Assembly (NCBI RefSeq): GCF_035594125.1
Contig: NC_087180.1
Coordinates: 14,322,615 to 14,386,614, forward strand
Source of the DNA: Scylla paramamosain
Lineage: Eukaryota > Arthropoda > Malacostraca > Decapoda > Portunidae
Length of the DNA stretch: 64,000 bases
Direction: 5' to 3'
The translations under genes were made by a program, and so were the position numbers. Every line of letters starts with the position of its first letter. Within the stretch, counting starts at the first letter, position 1. Below the pieces are notes generated by a model. That model worked only from the letters and a program-made list of their open reading frames with translations. It made no database searches and had not been told where the DNA came from. Shown piece by piece: positions 15,283 through 39,813 of this stretch.

Positions 15283-15425
15283 TTGTCTTTACTGAATCCT
15301 CTCGTTATTTCCTCGTTTTAAGCTTATTTTGTATCATCCTTTCTGTATTCAACGTTTTTGGCTTGTTGTCTTTACTGAACCCGCTTTCGTTGAGTATTCC
15401 CTGGTTTTAAAGTTATTTTTGTCTC
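15283..15425. repeat. duplication, ~85 bp period
   Basis: TTGTCTTTACTGAATCCTCT and TTGTCTTTACTGAACCCGCT start two similar units that both go on through a CTCGTTTTAAGCTTATTTTG-like block. Confidence 0.5.
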
Positions 15426-15479
15426 ATGTCCGTTTACTTATTCCGTGCAGTGTGTTCCTCACTAATTAATCGCCTTCCT

Positions 15480-15690
15480 CTTTTATTGCCCCTTTCGTCC
15501 AACGCTCCTCTTTGTTCTACGCCTCCCTAGGTCATCGCCCCATACGCTCAGGAGTCGTTTCGTTCAGTGACCCCTTCAATTAACGCCTTCGGTCATTGTC
15601 CCTTCCCTTCAACGCCGCCTTCGTACAATGACCTCTTCAGTTAACGCCTTAGGTCAATGTCCCTTTCCTTCAGCGCCTCCTTCGTCACTA
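15480..15690. repeat. 61-bp minisatellite
   Basis: CAGTGACCCCTTCAATTAAC at 15565 and CAATGACCTCTTCAGTTAAC at 15626 head two 61-bp units of the pattern CGCCTT, GGTCA, TGTCCCTT, CTTCAACGCC, CTTCGT. More diverged units with the CAACGC and GGTCATCGCCCC words precede them. Confidence 0.65.
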
Positions 15691-16254
15691 ATTCCCTTCT
15701 TACAAACACCACCCTTCCTCCAACTCCCTCGCCATGATCGCCTCTTTCTGCAGCGCCCCCTTTGCTGTTTTTTTTTTTTTTTTCTCCTCCTCTCTCTCTC
15801 TCTCCCTCCCTCGTTTAACAGTCTTCATGCCCTTCCCACATGCATCTTTTAACTCTCACTCATTTAATTAACTTTTCTAAGAGATCTCACGCTATCGAGG
15901 TTTATATTTTCTTTTGTTTTTTTGTTTTCTTTCATGTTTTGTTTTTGTTTTTTTCCCTCCTGTCCTTGGAATCGTATTATGTGTTTATGTGCTTGTTAGG
16001 ATTTGGCATTTATTTATTTTTTTTATTATTATTATTCTTATTTGTATTATCTTCCCCCCGTGCGTGCAGCTCCTGGTCAGGTTTTCATTGCCTTTATTGT
16101 GGTCTGTATTTCGCGAAGTGAGTCCTTCATCGTGTTTTCTTCCTTGAATAAATGATCGTGCGTTTCGCTGTGGTTAGCTGTGTACTGGATGTTTTTCTTT
16201 CATCTTTGTAATTGATTTGACACGCGAATATATCTTCATGGAAACAAACACAGC

Positions 16255-16258
<4 letters not shown>

Positions 16259-16303
<45 letters not shown>

Positions 16304-16340
16304 GGGAAGGTTGTTGGAAGAATGTGCGTGTGTCCGTCAG

Positions 16341-16374
<34 letters not shown>

Positions 16375-16446
16375 CGCCTGACATAAACACAGTCACCTGT
16401 TTGCAGTGACACATCGGTTCAACTCGAAATTTAGTTTGTGTGTGCA

Positions 16447-16475
<29 letters not shown>
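16259..16475. repeat. (GA)n, (CA)n and (GT)n cluster
   Basis: GA at 16259-16299, CA at 16343-16373 and GT at 16437-16475, followed by GGTG and GCGT variants to 16520. Confidence 0.95.
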
Positions 16476-16482
<7 letters not shown>

Positions 16483-17297
16483 GGTGGGTGGATGCGGGTG
16501 TGGGTGCGTGCGTGCGTGTGCAATCAGCTTAAGTGCATAATTTCCCGAACTGTGCTGACGTCTGGCAACTCCACAGGCTGTAATTGAAAAAAAAAAAAAA
16601 AAAAAAAGGAAAAAAAGAGGAAAACAGAACCTGCCCAATTTCCTTCACCTAAAACTAAAAACGGGAAAAAAAAAAGTAATGAATCCTCCCACGCTTTCTT
16701 TTTCCCTTATTTCTTGTTTTCCTGTATCCTTTTTATACGCACAAAAGCTAAACTTGTCCTATTCCTCCAGGTAAAACTAAAGAAACGTACATTTATCTTA
16801 TCATTCCTCCCACGCTATGCTGTTTTTTTTTCTTTTTTTCTTTTTTTTCATCCTATTGTTTTCATGCATCTTTTTCCGTGTTAATGATGAAGGGAAGAAA
16901 GTTACAGTTCGCCATACAGTATTATCTTTCTGTCCCCAAATTTATATCATTTTGCTATATCGTATTTTTCATCCCCTAACTCATACTACTTTGCATTATC
17001 GTATCATCTTTCCATCCTTTAATTTATATTAGTCTGCCATTTATCTTTTATTCTATCCCCTAATATGTAATACTAGTTTGCTGTATTGTGTAATTTTCCT
17101 ATCCTCTTTTCATATTTCTCTTCACCAATAGCCAGGCCATTGCCCCGATTAGGTGAAGGGAAGGAAAGGGAAAAGAGGTGAGGGAAAGGGAGGTGGGAGG
17201 TGAAGAGATGGGAGGTGATGGAAAGGTGAGGGATGATGAGGGGATGAATTACGATAGATATGTAAGCTGTGAGGTCTTACATCTCATCCTCCTCCAA

Positions 17298-17299
<2 letters not shown>

Positions 17300-17381
<82 letters not shown>

Positions 17382-17850
17382 CATCGACTGTCACCTTCCT
17401 CACCACCACCACCACCACCACCACAACAACAACAACAACAACAACAATAACAACAACAACAACACTAACAGTCATCATTACTTTAATTATGTCATCGTCA
17501 CCACTACCATCTTCTCGCCATCACCACCAATGCTCCCAGCTTAATACAATCTTCACCATCACTACCGCCACAATAAAAACAATCAACACCACTATTTCTA
17601 ACAAAAATAACTGTCATCACCACCACTGCAGTTTTCACGACCAGCAGCTCCACCACTCATCATCACCACCACCACCACCACCACCACCACTCCACCCACG
17701 AATGCTTTTATTACTCCACCATCACGCAACTCCACCACACCCCACCACACCCACACCACACCCCTCCACCTAGTCCAGTAATCCTTTCCTCTATCCTCTA
17801 CCCCTTTATGCACTGCCCCCCCCCCCCACCACCACCACCACCACCACCAA
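17300..17850. repeat. (CT)n followed by CAC/CAA trinucleotide zone
   Basis: CT at 17300-17378, CAC then CAA units at 17400-17464, further CAC units at about 17656-17690 and, after a poly-C run, at 17827-17849. Confidence 0.95.
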
Positions 17851-18013
17851 CACGGTAACGAAAGTTTGAATCTGTAACATGTGAAATATATTTACGTATT
17901 AATTACATCTTTTTTTCTCGTAGTTGCTGTTAATTTCAAGGTATTCCTGCAAAGTATTCCTGCACAGGTTAAGTAATTGCATTCCGTTGTGTGGGGACTT
18001 TTTTATGTTCTTG

Positions 18014-18014
<1 letters not shown>

Positions 18015-18051
<37 letters not shown>

Positions 18052-18108
18052 TAATACTTTTTATTTACACTTCTTATCTTATTACTTTAGCTGTCTTTCA
18101 TCTGCTCC

Positions 18109-18199
<91 letters not shown>
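18015..18199. repeat. (CA)n and (GA)n microsatellites
   Basis: CA at 18015-18051 and GA at 18114-18199. Confidence 0.97.
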
Positions 18200-18205
<6 letters not shown>

Positions 18206-18479
18206 AATTTTCACTCGTTTTCCGCGTACCAGACTGCTACAAAGCATTGGGTTGGACCATAAAACTTGACCTACCTGGAATAGACCGAAAAAGAAAAGTC
18301 CTGTTTAATTAGCGAGCGTGATCCAGGCAGGACAAGCTGTGGTGATGCGTGTTTCTAAGAGAAGCCTCGCATTTTAGTTTATATTTATTTGTATTTGTGT
18401 CTTCCTTTGAAATTCCACATCCTTCGTGTTTCCACACCAAGGGAAAAAAAAACTTTGCCTCAGTCAAGCGTATCACTTC

Positions 18480-18832
18480 ACCTTCACAGCACTTAAAAGT
18501 TTTAAAAAATCAACAATTTCCAGCTATTTTCTTAAAGTTCAAGCCGCTACCCTTCACAACACTGAAAAGTTTAAGTGATCAACTCCTTGTAACCTTTTTT
18601 TACGTAAAGTTTAACCTGCAACACTTATCAACATTCAAAAGTTAAGAGAAGCAACACTTTCTAGACATCTTTACGTTAAGTTTAACTTGGAACACTTTAC
18701 AACACACAAAAATTTTAAAAAGCAACACTTTCCAGACATTTTTACGTACAGTTTAACATTTTATCCATCACAACACTCAAAAGGTCAGAAAACCAACTTT
18801 CTTGCCATTTTCTTAAAGTTTAACCCGCTACC
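18480..18832. repeat. minisatellite, ~70 bp unit, 5 copies
   Basis: CACAACACT-like anchors recur at 18485, 18555, 18628, 18699 and 18769. Each is followed by AAAAGTTTTAA, CAACACTTTCCAGACATTTT and TACGTAAAGTTTAAC. Copies are diverged but collinear. Confidence 0.75.
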
Positions 18833-20219
18833 GAGCAAGAATATTAAGTAAATAAGTATGAGTAAATCTCTCACGTGTTGGCTAAGCTCTTAACGCCGCA
18901 GGAACACCCCCTCAAGAGCCGCGCTTAGACCTTAACACCAAAAATCCCATTAGTCGCTTTCATCGCATCACTTAAGCCTTCGCCAGCCAAATAATCCCCA
19001 GCGGTGTCATGAGCCAGTAAGGGAATCCTGTCTTCGTGCCTCTCATCACCCCAACACGCCCCATTACCCACACGAAGGTCCTGTTGCAACCACCCCTCCT
19101 CCTCCTACATGTATACCCTTGGGCCTCCTCCCTTACCCTCCTCAATTTTTCACCCCTCCCTCCTCCCCCTCTGTCCTCCCTCACGTTCTCCCCTTTCATC
19201 CTCTTTCTCTCCTTCCCTTTGTCTCCTATCTGTTTCTACTCTTTTCTTTCTCCTCCCTCTGTTCTTTTCTTTTTCTGTCTCTTCCCCTCCTACCTATTTA
19301 TCCTTCTTCCTTCCTTTATTCGTTACCTGTTCTTCCCTCTCCTCACTGTCCTTCCTCACATTCTCCCTTCTCCCTCTTCCCCCTTTCTGTTTTCGCTTCC
19401 CTTTGTTTCCTTCTCTTTCCCCTCTCCTTCCTGTCTTTCCTTCTTCAAATACTTTCCTTTTCTTCATTTTCCTAGCTCTCTTTACACTATCCCTTACTTT
19501 ATCCGCATTTTGTCCCTATTCCTATTCTTCTCCCCCCATCTCTTTCCCCCTTCCTCTTCCCTTTCACCACCTGGGAACTATATAACCCCTTATTCCACTC
19601 CCCCCCCTCGCCTTATTCTTTCCCTTCTACATCACGTACCCTTTCCTCCCCTTCTCCCCCTCCCTATTATAAACTCCACCATCTTCCACCTTTTAGCACT
19701 CATGGAAATGGGGTTATAGAAGCTTTATATTATCCTATATGTATATATAAAGTCTTGTTATTTATCGACCTACCTGTATATTACGAGAATGAGGAGAGTA
19801 ATGGTGATGGTGATGGTGGTGGTGATGGTGGTGGTGATTAAAAAGAATAAGGGTGCTATTGGAGTCTATAAAATGGTAACTATATATTCGCTGACTCGTC
19901 TTGATGTCTTGTAAAAATAGAATGGATGGCTTGATGATGATGGTGGTGATGGTAATGAGGACGAGGAGAAAAAGATGAAGAGAAACAAGAACAATAGCAA
20001 GAATGGAAGTTGTAAAGGAGGAAGAGAAGAAGGAGGAGGAAAAATGATTGCGAGAATAAGGAAAGAATCAGTAAAGGAGAGGATTGCGTGAAAAAGGGAG
20101 CATTTGAAAGAAAAGAATTGGTAGCAAAGGGGAATCGGAGAAGAACAAAAGAGGAAATGAGAAGGATGTCAAAAAAGTAACTGAAATATATATTCAGTTC
20201 TAGATAAAAGAAGGAAGAA

Positions 20220-20690
20220 GATGAAGAAGAAAAGAAAAACAACAATAAACAACAGCAACAGGAAAGAAAGAAGGAAAGAAAGAAAAGAGTGCAACAGAAG
20301 AAGAAAAAAAGAAGAGAAAGAAGCATGAGAAGGGAAAAAATGAGAAACGAAGTAGAAAAACAAGATGAAATGAAAAGGATGAAGAAAACAACAACAAAAA
20401 AAACAATAGGAAAGAAAGAATAAAGAAGAGAAAGAAGTATGGAAAGAAAAAAGAGAAACGAAGTAGGGAAACAAGATGAAAGGAAGAAGAAAACAACAAA
20501 AAAAAACAACAACAACAACAGGAAAGAGAGAAAAGAAAAAAAATCAGTGCAACAGAAGAAAAAAATGAAAGATAGGAGAGGGAAAAGAATGAGAAAAGAA
20601 AAAGAAAAAAGCGTATAGAATAAGATGAAAGAAGGAGGAGGAGGATGACAGCAACAACAACAACAAAGAAAGAAAGAAAGTCTGTACAAA
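20220..20690. repeat. purine-rich degenerate tandem repeat
   Basis: GAAACGAAGTAGAAAAACAA with GATGAAATGAAAAGGATGAA at 20343 recurs at 20455 and, weakly, at about 20606. Each is followed by AACAACAACA runs and GGAAAGAAAGAA. The period is about 112-150. Confidence 0.6.
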
Positions 20691-20813
20691 AGAAAAAATA
20701 AGAGAAAGAAATATGAAAAGGAAAAGCGTAAAAAACAAAGTTACTTTTTTGACATCCTTCTCGTACGTAGAGAAATAAGGTAAAAGGAGGAGGAGGAGGA
20801 GGAAAATCCCACC

Positions 20814-20851
<38 letters not shown>

Positions 20852-21263
20852 CAACAACAACAACAACAAAGGCACACTGGTTGGTCTCCACACAAAATAG
20901 TTCCCTCGAGACAGTACTGCATCAGATGGGGTGTCCGCTACTCCCCCCCAAGGAACACTAACTTTCACCAGTAACAAAGAGGCAAAAAACACTCATTTAG
21001 CCCACAAATAAAGACACCACACTGCTCGCTTTCTTGTCTCCTTCCTCTTTTTTTCTCTCCGTTTTTTTCTCTTGTTTTTTTTTTCCTTTTTTTGTTTTTG
21101 TTTCTTTGGTCTTTTTGCTCATTGTTTTTTTTTCCTTTACTTCGTTTTCTTGTCTTTTTTCCTTGTTTTCCCTCTTTTGTGTTGTTTATCATCGCTTTTT
21201 CTTGTTTTTCGGTTCTTTAACTCGACTTTTCTACCTCTTTTCTTTCGTTTTCTTTTTTCTTTT

Positions 21264-21430
21264 CTGTTTTCTTGTTTATTTATTGCTTTTACTTTGTTTT
21301 TCTCACTATTTTTTTTCCTTTTTCTACGTTTTCTCTTCTGTTTCTTTTCTGTTTTCTTGTTTATTGTTTTTACTTTGTTTTTCTCACTATTTTCTTTTCT
21401 ACTTTTTCTCTTCTCCTTTTCTTTTTCTTT
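21264..21430. repeat. pyrimidine-rich duplication, 85 bp period
   Basis: CTGTTTTCTTGTTTATT and TTTACTTTGTTTTTCTCACT start at 21264 and again at 21349, followed by similar TTTTCTACTTTTTCTCTTCT blocks. Confidence 0.7.
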
Positions 21431-21860
21431 CCCTTCGTCCTATTTCTTTTCCTTCCTGTGCTTTCTTTTTTTTTTCGTCTTTTCTTCTAATTCTGTTTCT
21501 CTATACTTTCTTATTCATTGTCTTTCTCATTTTTGTTGTTTTAAGTTTTCTCTTTTATTTTCTTATCTTTTCTTCATATCGTCCTCATTCATTTCTCCAT
21601 TATTCCCTATTCTTTCGTCCCTTGTCTTCAGTTTTCCTTCCTTTTCCCCCATCTTTCATTTTTGTTTTTTCCATATTTTTTTCTCTTTTATCCGTGACTT
21701 TTTTCCTCATTCATTTTCTCGTCTTTCCATTTTTTTTTTCCCTCTCTCTCTTTCCCCCATCCGTTCCCTTCTCTGTCATGGCGCACCTTCCATCTTTCTT
21801 CCTTATCTATGTCTGCCTTTCTTCCCACAATCTTTTCACCCTCTTTCTTCTCTCATAACG

Positions 21861-22681
21861 AACAAAGTCCACTAATATTCCCTTCCATCAAAGCAAATAA
21901 TTGATTTTTAGACTGGTTTTTCATATACTTAGTATTTTGAATGAGAATTGTTGTTATTTTCCCTTACTTCATTAGTTTTCGAGTGTGGTGGTGGTGGTGG
22001 TGGCGATGGTAGACCGTTGTAGTGGTGGTGACGGTAGTACTAGAAATGGTGAGGGATAAGGACAGTAGTAGTAATAGTAGTAGCAGTGGTGACAGTCGTC
22101 GTAGTAATCATTTTTGTTTTTTAGTAGTAGTAGTAGTAATAGTAATGGTGAAAGTCAATTATAGTGGTAAGAGTAGTGATGGTAGTGGTAATGGTTGCTA
22201 TTTAATGGTTGCACTAGTGATGGTGATCCTGGGGAGAGAGGAGTGAAGGGGCAGCGTGAGGAAAACAAGCAGTAGTGGGTTAATAGGCGGCAATGAACAC
22301 GAGAACTAGTTATTCATTCTCTCTCCTCCTCTTTCTTCCTCCTCCTCCCCTCTCACTCCCAGCTCTCCTTCCCCATTCCTTTCTTCCCGCCATTTTCCTT
22401 ATATCAGTTCCCTCCACCCCGTCTTCTTTGCTACATTTTACAAATCCTCCTCCTCCTCCACCTCTTTTCTCTCTGTCTCCCCTTTTCCTCACGCATGGCT
22501 CCTCCATTTTCTCCCCTTCAACATCTTCCACTTCTCTTCTCTTTCCTCCTTATCTTCCTTTTCTCTCTTCTTCCCCTCCGTTCCCCTCCCCCGTTCCCCT
22601 CCACCTATTCCTGGCGTGAGGGAAAATGTAAATGGAAATCCCAAGGTCAAGATGACTCACTTGATTAATGTTTAACTGTAT

Positions 22682-22727
<46 letters not shown>

Positions 22728-24056
22728 AATGATCCAAGCCACGTGCCTCCGTCTAATTAACCGAGTATATAATTAAACAACTTCTCCATTTAACTACTAT
22801 CTGTTGATGTCGCAAGTTTAGTATGAAGGAAGGCCCTCCAGTACCTTGTCCCCCCTCCTTACTCTTTCCTCCTCCCTGGCCTTCCTTCACTTCGGGGTCT
22901 CCTCCTGCCAACCTTTCCCTCTAAACCTCTCCTCTTGCCTCGTGCCCTCCAGTTATGCCTTGAAGTTCGGCCTCCAAACACAACTAAGGAAGTACTAACT
23001 CATCCCCAGTTGTGTGTGACTCCAGTTAAACCAAAACCCTCCCCTCTTTCTTCCTTTCTCCTCCTCCTCATCCTCCTCTTCTCAGTGGGTCTAGACTGCA
23101 GCAAGGGAAGCTTTTTGTTTAATTGTTTTGTTCCTTTGTGGCTTTCTTGTTCCTTCAGGTGGTGATGTCTTTGTCTTAAGAGGAAAAGTGGCGCTGTGTG
23201 CTGCGTGGGATGACAGGATGACTCAGGGGAAGCTGGGAGGTGCAGGATGCGGACTCGACTTAGTCGGGAATATGTGTTGCTTAAGACAAAGGAAATGAAA
23301 GAGGGGGGAATGTGAGCCGCTGTGTTTGTGATTGTGAATTAAACTGTTTCTTCGAAGTTTCTTTTCTTTATGGCGTATTGTTGACTGTGATTTTTCTTCC
23401 CTTTGTTCATATATACGAGTGTGTGGGATTTTTTTTTTCTTTTTTTTTTTTTTTATTAGTCTTTCGTGTGTTACGGTTTTAGGTTTCTCGCTTCAGATTC
23501 AGATTGTTGTCGGGAAGATTTCTTCATCCAACGGCGCTTCCCTGATGTTTTTTCTTCCTTATTGCTCTCTCTTCTCTTTTTGTCTTCTCTTTTCTTCCAA
23601 CATTGGTTTATTTGTTTAGTTCTTTCTTTGCCTTCAAACAATAGTCTCCTCGATATTTTAATTTCTTCAGGTTAAGGTTGTTGGACTAGTGGTTATTTCT
23701 TCCTTTCATCTAAACATCCGGGACATCACAATATAAAATGATTAAGTTTTATACCTTCCTCTTGCTTGTTGTTAAAAGTGTTTCTGTAAAAGATGTGGGG
23801 TTTTGTAAGGATGTGTTAAGGAGTTTTGCTGCAGTGGTGTAGTGTTGAATGGAGTGTTTTTTTAATATTACGTGGTATTCGGTAAGTCTTTCCTTCCGTA
23901 ATTTGCTTGTATTTCTTTCGAGTGCTACGTTTCAACTGCTTAATCTGAATTGTTGAGTATTAGTTTGTTCCTGTGTGTGTGTGACTGTGTGAGCACCAGC
24001 TGCTGCTCCCCACACCCACACACCGCACCTTAATTGATTTTTTTTTTCTAGCGTCA

Positions 24057-24059
<3 letters not shown>
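21861..24059. other. no gene seen; GTG/GTA zone and (GA)n
   Basis: GTG/GTA-rich at 21985-22230, pyrimidine-rich at 22310-22615, GA at 22686-22725, then mixed sequence with poly-T stretches and no recognisable exon. Confidence 0.5.

Positions 24060-24145
<86 letters not shown>
24060..24145. repeat. (CT)n microsatellite
   Basis: About 43 CT units. The following 24146-25085 stretch is unique sequence with no gene seen. Confidence 0.98.
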
Positions 24146-24148
<3 letters not shown>

Positions 24149-25085
24149 GCATTCTAGGAACATCTGGTGGGGAAAGTTTGGTCCTTTGATTCTGTAGATC
24201 AGAGGCGACGCTGCCCAGTTGTCAACACGAGTATTTTTCTCGCCCCGCTAAGGCTGAGGCTCCTGATGCCGCGGTGTCTACAGGGCGCCTGTGTACGTTG
24301 TGAATATCGCAGTTGATGCTCTTGAGTCTGTGTGCAGAAATTTATGCATATATCATAAATGGAGATGGGGGAAGAGGAGGATTGGTAATAATATGATCCT
24401 TGCTATTTCTGCAAGTCTAAACTATTTTAATGAGGGTAAGAATATAGCAACAGGCACTTGAAGATTTAAATCACACGATTATTCCTCCTATTAGTGATAG
24501 CTCAATATCGTAAACTCGCACCACAACGTTCTCTAAAGTTTAAGGCGAACCCGTGGCACTCATGCGGTTAAATTAAATATAAAGGACCAGGAAGATGAAT
24601 GACTACTTTAGTGTAAGCAGGAGATAAAAAAAAATGTGCCTCGTGGAAGAACGAAGTAATTTTATATCATAGAAAACTGACCGGTGAGAGAAATTTTTGG
24701 CTAGTGTTTGCTAAAGCAGGTGACGGGAAGATTTCACTACAGTATTTACAAAGGGAGAGCGTATATGAAGACCTCACCCATATACAAAGGAAGCGTAACT
24801 GAGACCATACCTGTTTACAAGGGATAGGAGATAATGACGTGTTTACAAAGGGAATGATATGGGAGGACTTAGCTGTTTGGGTCGGCTCAGCGGCAGTGTT
24901 TTTGTAGCCTGACGCTTACTGGACCAATTACCGACTAATGACTCGCTTAATGGCCACGATTCGTTTGCAGCACACACACAGTCACTTCCATTGGTAGGAT
25001 AAAACATGTCTCAATTAGTGCCGATGATCCGGACGCATGCGGAAGAGAATAATGCCGCCAGAAGGTCACATGAAGGCTGCTATGG

Positions 25086-26009
<924 letters not shown>

Positions 26010-26271
26010 CATCCTCACGTTCTATCTAAAAAAAATAATAAAACTTTGGAAAAAATACGTAAGTTTAGATCAATATTTTTTATGATGGAGTTGAAAAATA
26101 ATAAGCAACGTGATATGAACCTATAAATCTTTCCTTCCAGCCCCTTACCCCTTCCAGCCAACCTTCCAACCATCCATTTTTCCATTTAACCATTCCTCTT
26201 CCCTTCCTTCTTCCCTTCTCCTTCTCTCTCTCTCTTCTTGGAAACTTCACCCGCGGCTCTCAGTCATGACA

Positions 26272-28844
<2,573 letters not shown>

Positions 28845-29016
28845 CGTTAACTACTCTGGAAACTACAGTCGCTTGTCTTATGCCTCAATCCCTCCATCTC
28901 TTCTCTCTTCTCTTTGTTTCCTCCTTCTCTCCTTCCCTCTTCATCTTTTCTTTCCTTCGTCTCCTCCTTTTCCATGTTTTTCTCCCACATTTGGTCTTCT
29001 TGACGATACTCTGCGT

Positions 29017-29628
<612 letters not shown>

Positions 29629-29632
<4 letters not shown>

Positions 29633-30663
29633 GCATTTTTAAGGTCCGGACCTGTAATTTTTTTCTATTAAAACTTTCTTCTAAAATTACAGATGGTTAC
29701 AACAAGAAAAGTAGAATAATAATATGATATAAAAGTATATATCAGTCGAAAAAGTGTTTTATAAAAGTGTCTTATTTTTCTTTTTTTCTTTAAAGCGAAA
29801 TGTGATTATTACCAACGCACCGCTCCTAAGACCTCAAAAGAATATTTTACATATGTACACTAGTTCTTCTTTAATCTATTTGCATACTCGCTTCATCTTC
29901 ACATCCAGGTGTCGTCGTCTGTCTTTCTCCTAATGAGTACCTGGCTCCACTTCCTCCGCCCTCTCTACCTTTAACACCTGCATCTGTTTCCTCCTCCCTC
30001 TCCACTTTGTTACCATAATTATTTCACACCTTCCCTTCTCTTCATTTCTGTTTCCTTCCCATCCTTCACTGCTTTTCTCACCCCTCTCTTTCTCTGTCCA
30101 TTTATCTATCTCCCCTTTCCTTCCTTTCCCCATTCATTCACCTTATCTCCTTTCTCTCCTTCATTCATCTTGCTTCTCATTCATCCCTTTCCTAGCTCCT
30201 CTCCTGTCTTCCCTCCCTTACTTACTCTCTTTATCCTTGCCTCTCTCCCTCCTTCATTGATATTGTTACTAACAAACTTCCTTTCCTAGTACCTTGTGCT
30301 TTCCCTCCCTCACTTACCTCGTTTTCGCCTCCTTCTCTTCCTCATTTATACTGCTACATCCTTATTCCCTTCCCTAGTACCTCTTTTCCTAGAGATTAGC
30401 CGTTGATCGGGAGTGTTACCTTTAATAAACGGCACTCCCTGACGTGTCCCTTCTTCTCAATGTTTGGGTCTTCTGTTTTTTTTCATTCTTTTCCTTTGTG
30501 TTTTCTCATATTACCCAAAATTTATGTTGTCTTTGTATGTTCAGTGCGATTATTTTCAAGTAGGTATGTCTCAGTAATGTCTTTCTTTTTCTCTATATGG
30601 CTGTTTGTAATCTTCCTCCCGCCTTCCCTCCCAGCACACACTAAGCGATCTTTCCTCCCGCAG
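29629..30663 (+). other. intron or upstream region of the calmodulin-like gene
   Basis: AT-rich, then pyrimidine-rich sequence leading to the acceptor at 30663. No initiator exon could be assigned here. Confidence 0.4.
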
Positions 30664-38352
<7,689 letters not shown>

Positions 38353-39650
38353 GGTGACCCGGCCACCACAACCTTGCATACATGTCGTGTACATAGGTTT
38401 TTGTACTTTTGTAGGATTATTTTACCTAATCTATTTTGTTAGAACATCAAATATTCCCCTAACATGCACGGAAGGCTAACAATGGCGTTTGTGTGGTGCT
38501 GGCTGCGGCAGGACGTGTCTCTGCTCCTCGTCGTGCGTGCCTCGCATGCCGCCGCAAGCCGAGCGCCGCCGAGAGGCGAGGCTCCGCAACGTGCCACTCT
38601 CCACCCTCTGAATGCTGCATCCTGCACCATTCATTGAAATTCTCTGATGGTGAGGGAAATAAGTTGTACTAAAAAGTTGAGAAGAGCCCAGCCACCACAG
38701 CAACCCATTGTCAGTCTTCTGTACTGCTGAAGAATCAAAATACAATAACCTGTTTCATTACGAAATGAAAGAAGAGTAGGTTTTGTTTGTTTCTGAAATA
38801 TACGAGGTAAGTGGGAGGGCGAGGTTCGGCAAGGCCCGGCGGGGCGGAGAGGTGGGCGGCCCCGTCCTCACCCGTGCCGGCGACCAACACTCCCGCAGGT
38901 TATTATGCGTTAGCTTTTACTTTTTTACTGTTTATTTTAGCAAGAAATGAACAGGGAGGAAGACGTCTGTCATTGTTGTTTTAGAGACCCAATGGAAAAT
39001 ACAATTGAAGTGCATTACACAAATCACACAATAATATATAATGTACATATATAAATATATCAGTCGTATATACTATTTATTGCAAAATCATATTTTAGAA
39101 TGATAGGATGTTCTACTGTTTTATTGTTAGTACATATATATAAACATATATATGGGTATTCACATAACAGTAGCTTTCATGAAAGCAATTGATGAATTTA
39201 TAAAATTTTGTTGAGGTAAAGTATGCTCCCAGGAATGTTAACACTGTGTTGCTCAGCAATACTAAATTGCAGTGATGAAAATGTTACTATTCCAAGGCTT
39301 CCAAAGAGGGAGGCGGCAGCCCGCCCCCGCGCCACGCACAAACCTTTTACGGTGTTCTCCACTCCCTGCCGAGGAGGGCAGCAGGCCGAGCCTTGAACAC
39401 CCAAAGGAAACAGCAGATGGAATCGAACAAAGATGCCGACGATGAGCCGGTGTGGCCGTGGCCTGTGGTGAGGCTGTCACTCGAGGGAAGAAACATTTCC
39501 TTTCTTCTCCGAGACATTCAAGGCTCGATGCTCGTGTTCTCACCCCAGCAGTGGAGGCCTTATCCTTGTCACCACTTTAATGAAAAAAAAAAAGTAAATT
39601 TTCTTCTCCACACTGAGACATCAGCACAATGCCCTTTAAATTACTCACTA

Positions 39651-39729
39651 TAAACGGGAAGGTTCGAACCTGACGCATGAATGACCAATGTTTCCAAAGT
39701 CTGATCCTCTATCGGCGCGCCATCCCGTC
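39651..39729 (-). ncRNA. tRNA-like sequence with A and B boxes (pseudo-tRNA or SINE head)
   Basis: The minus strand reads GACGGGATGGCGCGCCGATA, then a middle part, then GGTTCGAACC and TTCCCGTT. TGGCGCGCCGATAGAGG resembles a polymerase III A box and GGTTCGAACC a B box. The ends can pair (GACGGGA with TCCCGTT), but the T arm lacks room and the anticodon stem does not pair. It is not a functional tRNA. Confidence 0.3.
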
Positions 39730-39807
39730 TCAGTTCACTCCTGCTCTCAGGGCCGCTAAGCCTCTTTTTATCTAAACACTCACTCCCTGATTTGTGGAAT
39801 TTCCCTG

Positions 39808-39813
39808 AATAAA
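39808..39813 (+). terminator. candidate poly(A) signal of the calmodulin-like gene
   Basis: This is the first AATAAA I found downstream of the stop codon at 38350-38352; it would give a 3' UTR of about 1.45 kb. Further AATAAA hexamers at 42962 and 45146 would allow longer UTRs. The choice among them is not decided by sequence alone. Confidence 0.3.

Larger units (their letters stand above)
19080..21860. other. alternating pyrimidine-rich and purine-rich domains, no gene seen
   Basis: The + strand is strongly C/T-rich at 19080-19680, A/G-rich at 19950-20740 and T/C-rich at 21030-21850. Long Leu/Ser/Phe or Lys/Glu frames in this zone come from this bias. A (CCA/CAA) patch lies at 20812-20870. 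Confidence 0.8.

Noticed and set aside
19036..21858. Frames of 227-274 codons rich in Phe, Leu, Ser and Pro on both strands
   Set aside because: They follow pyrimidine-rich strand composition, overlap each other and show no domain or codon bias of real exons.
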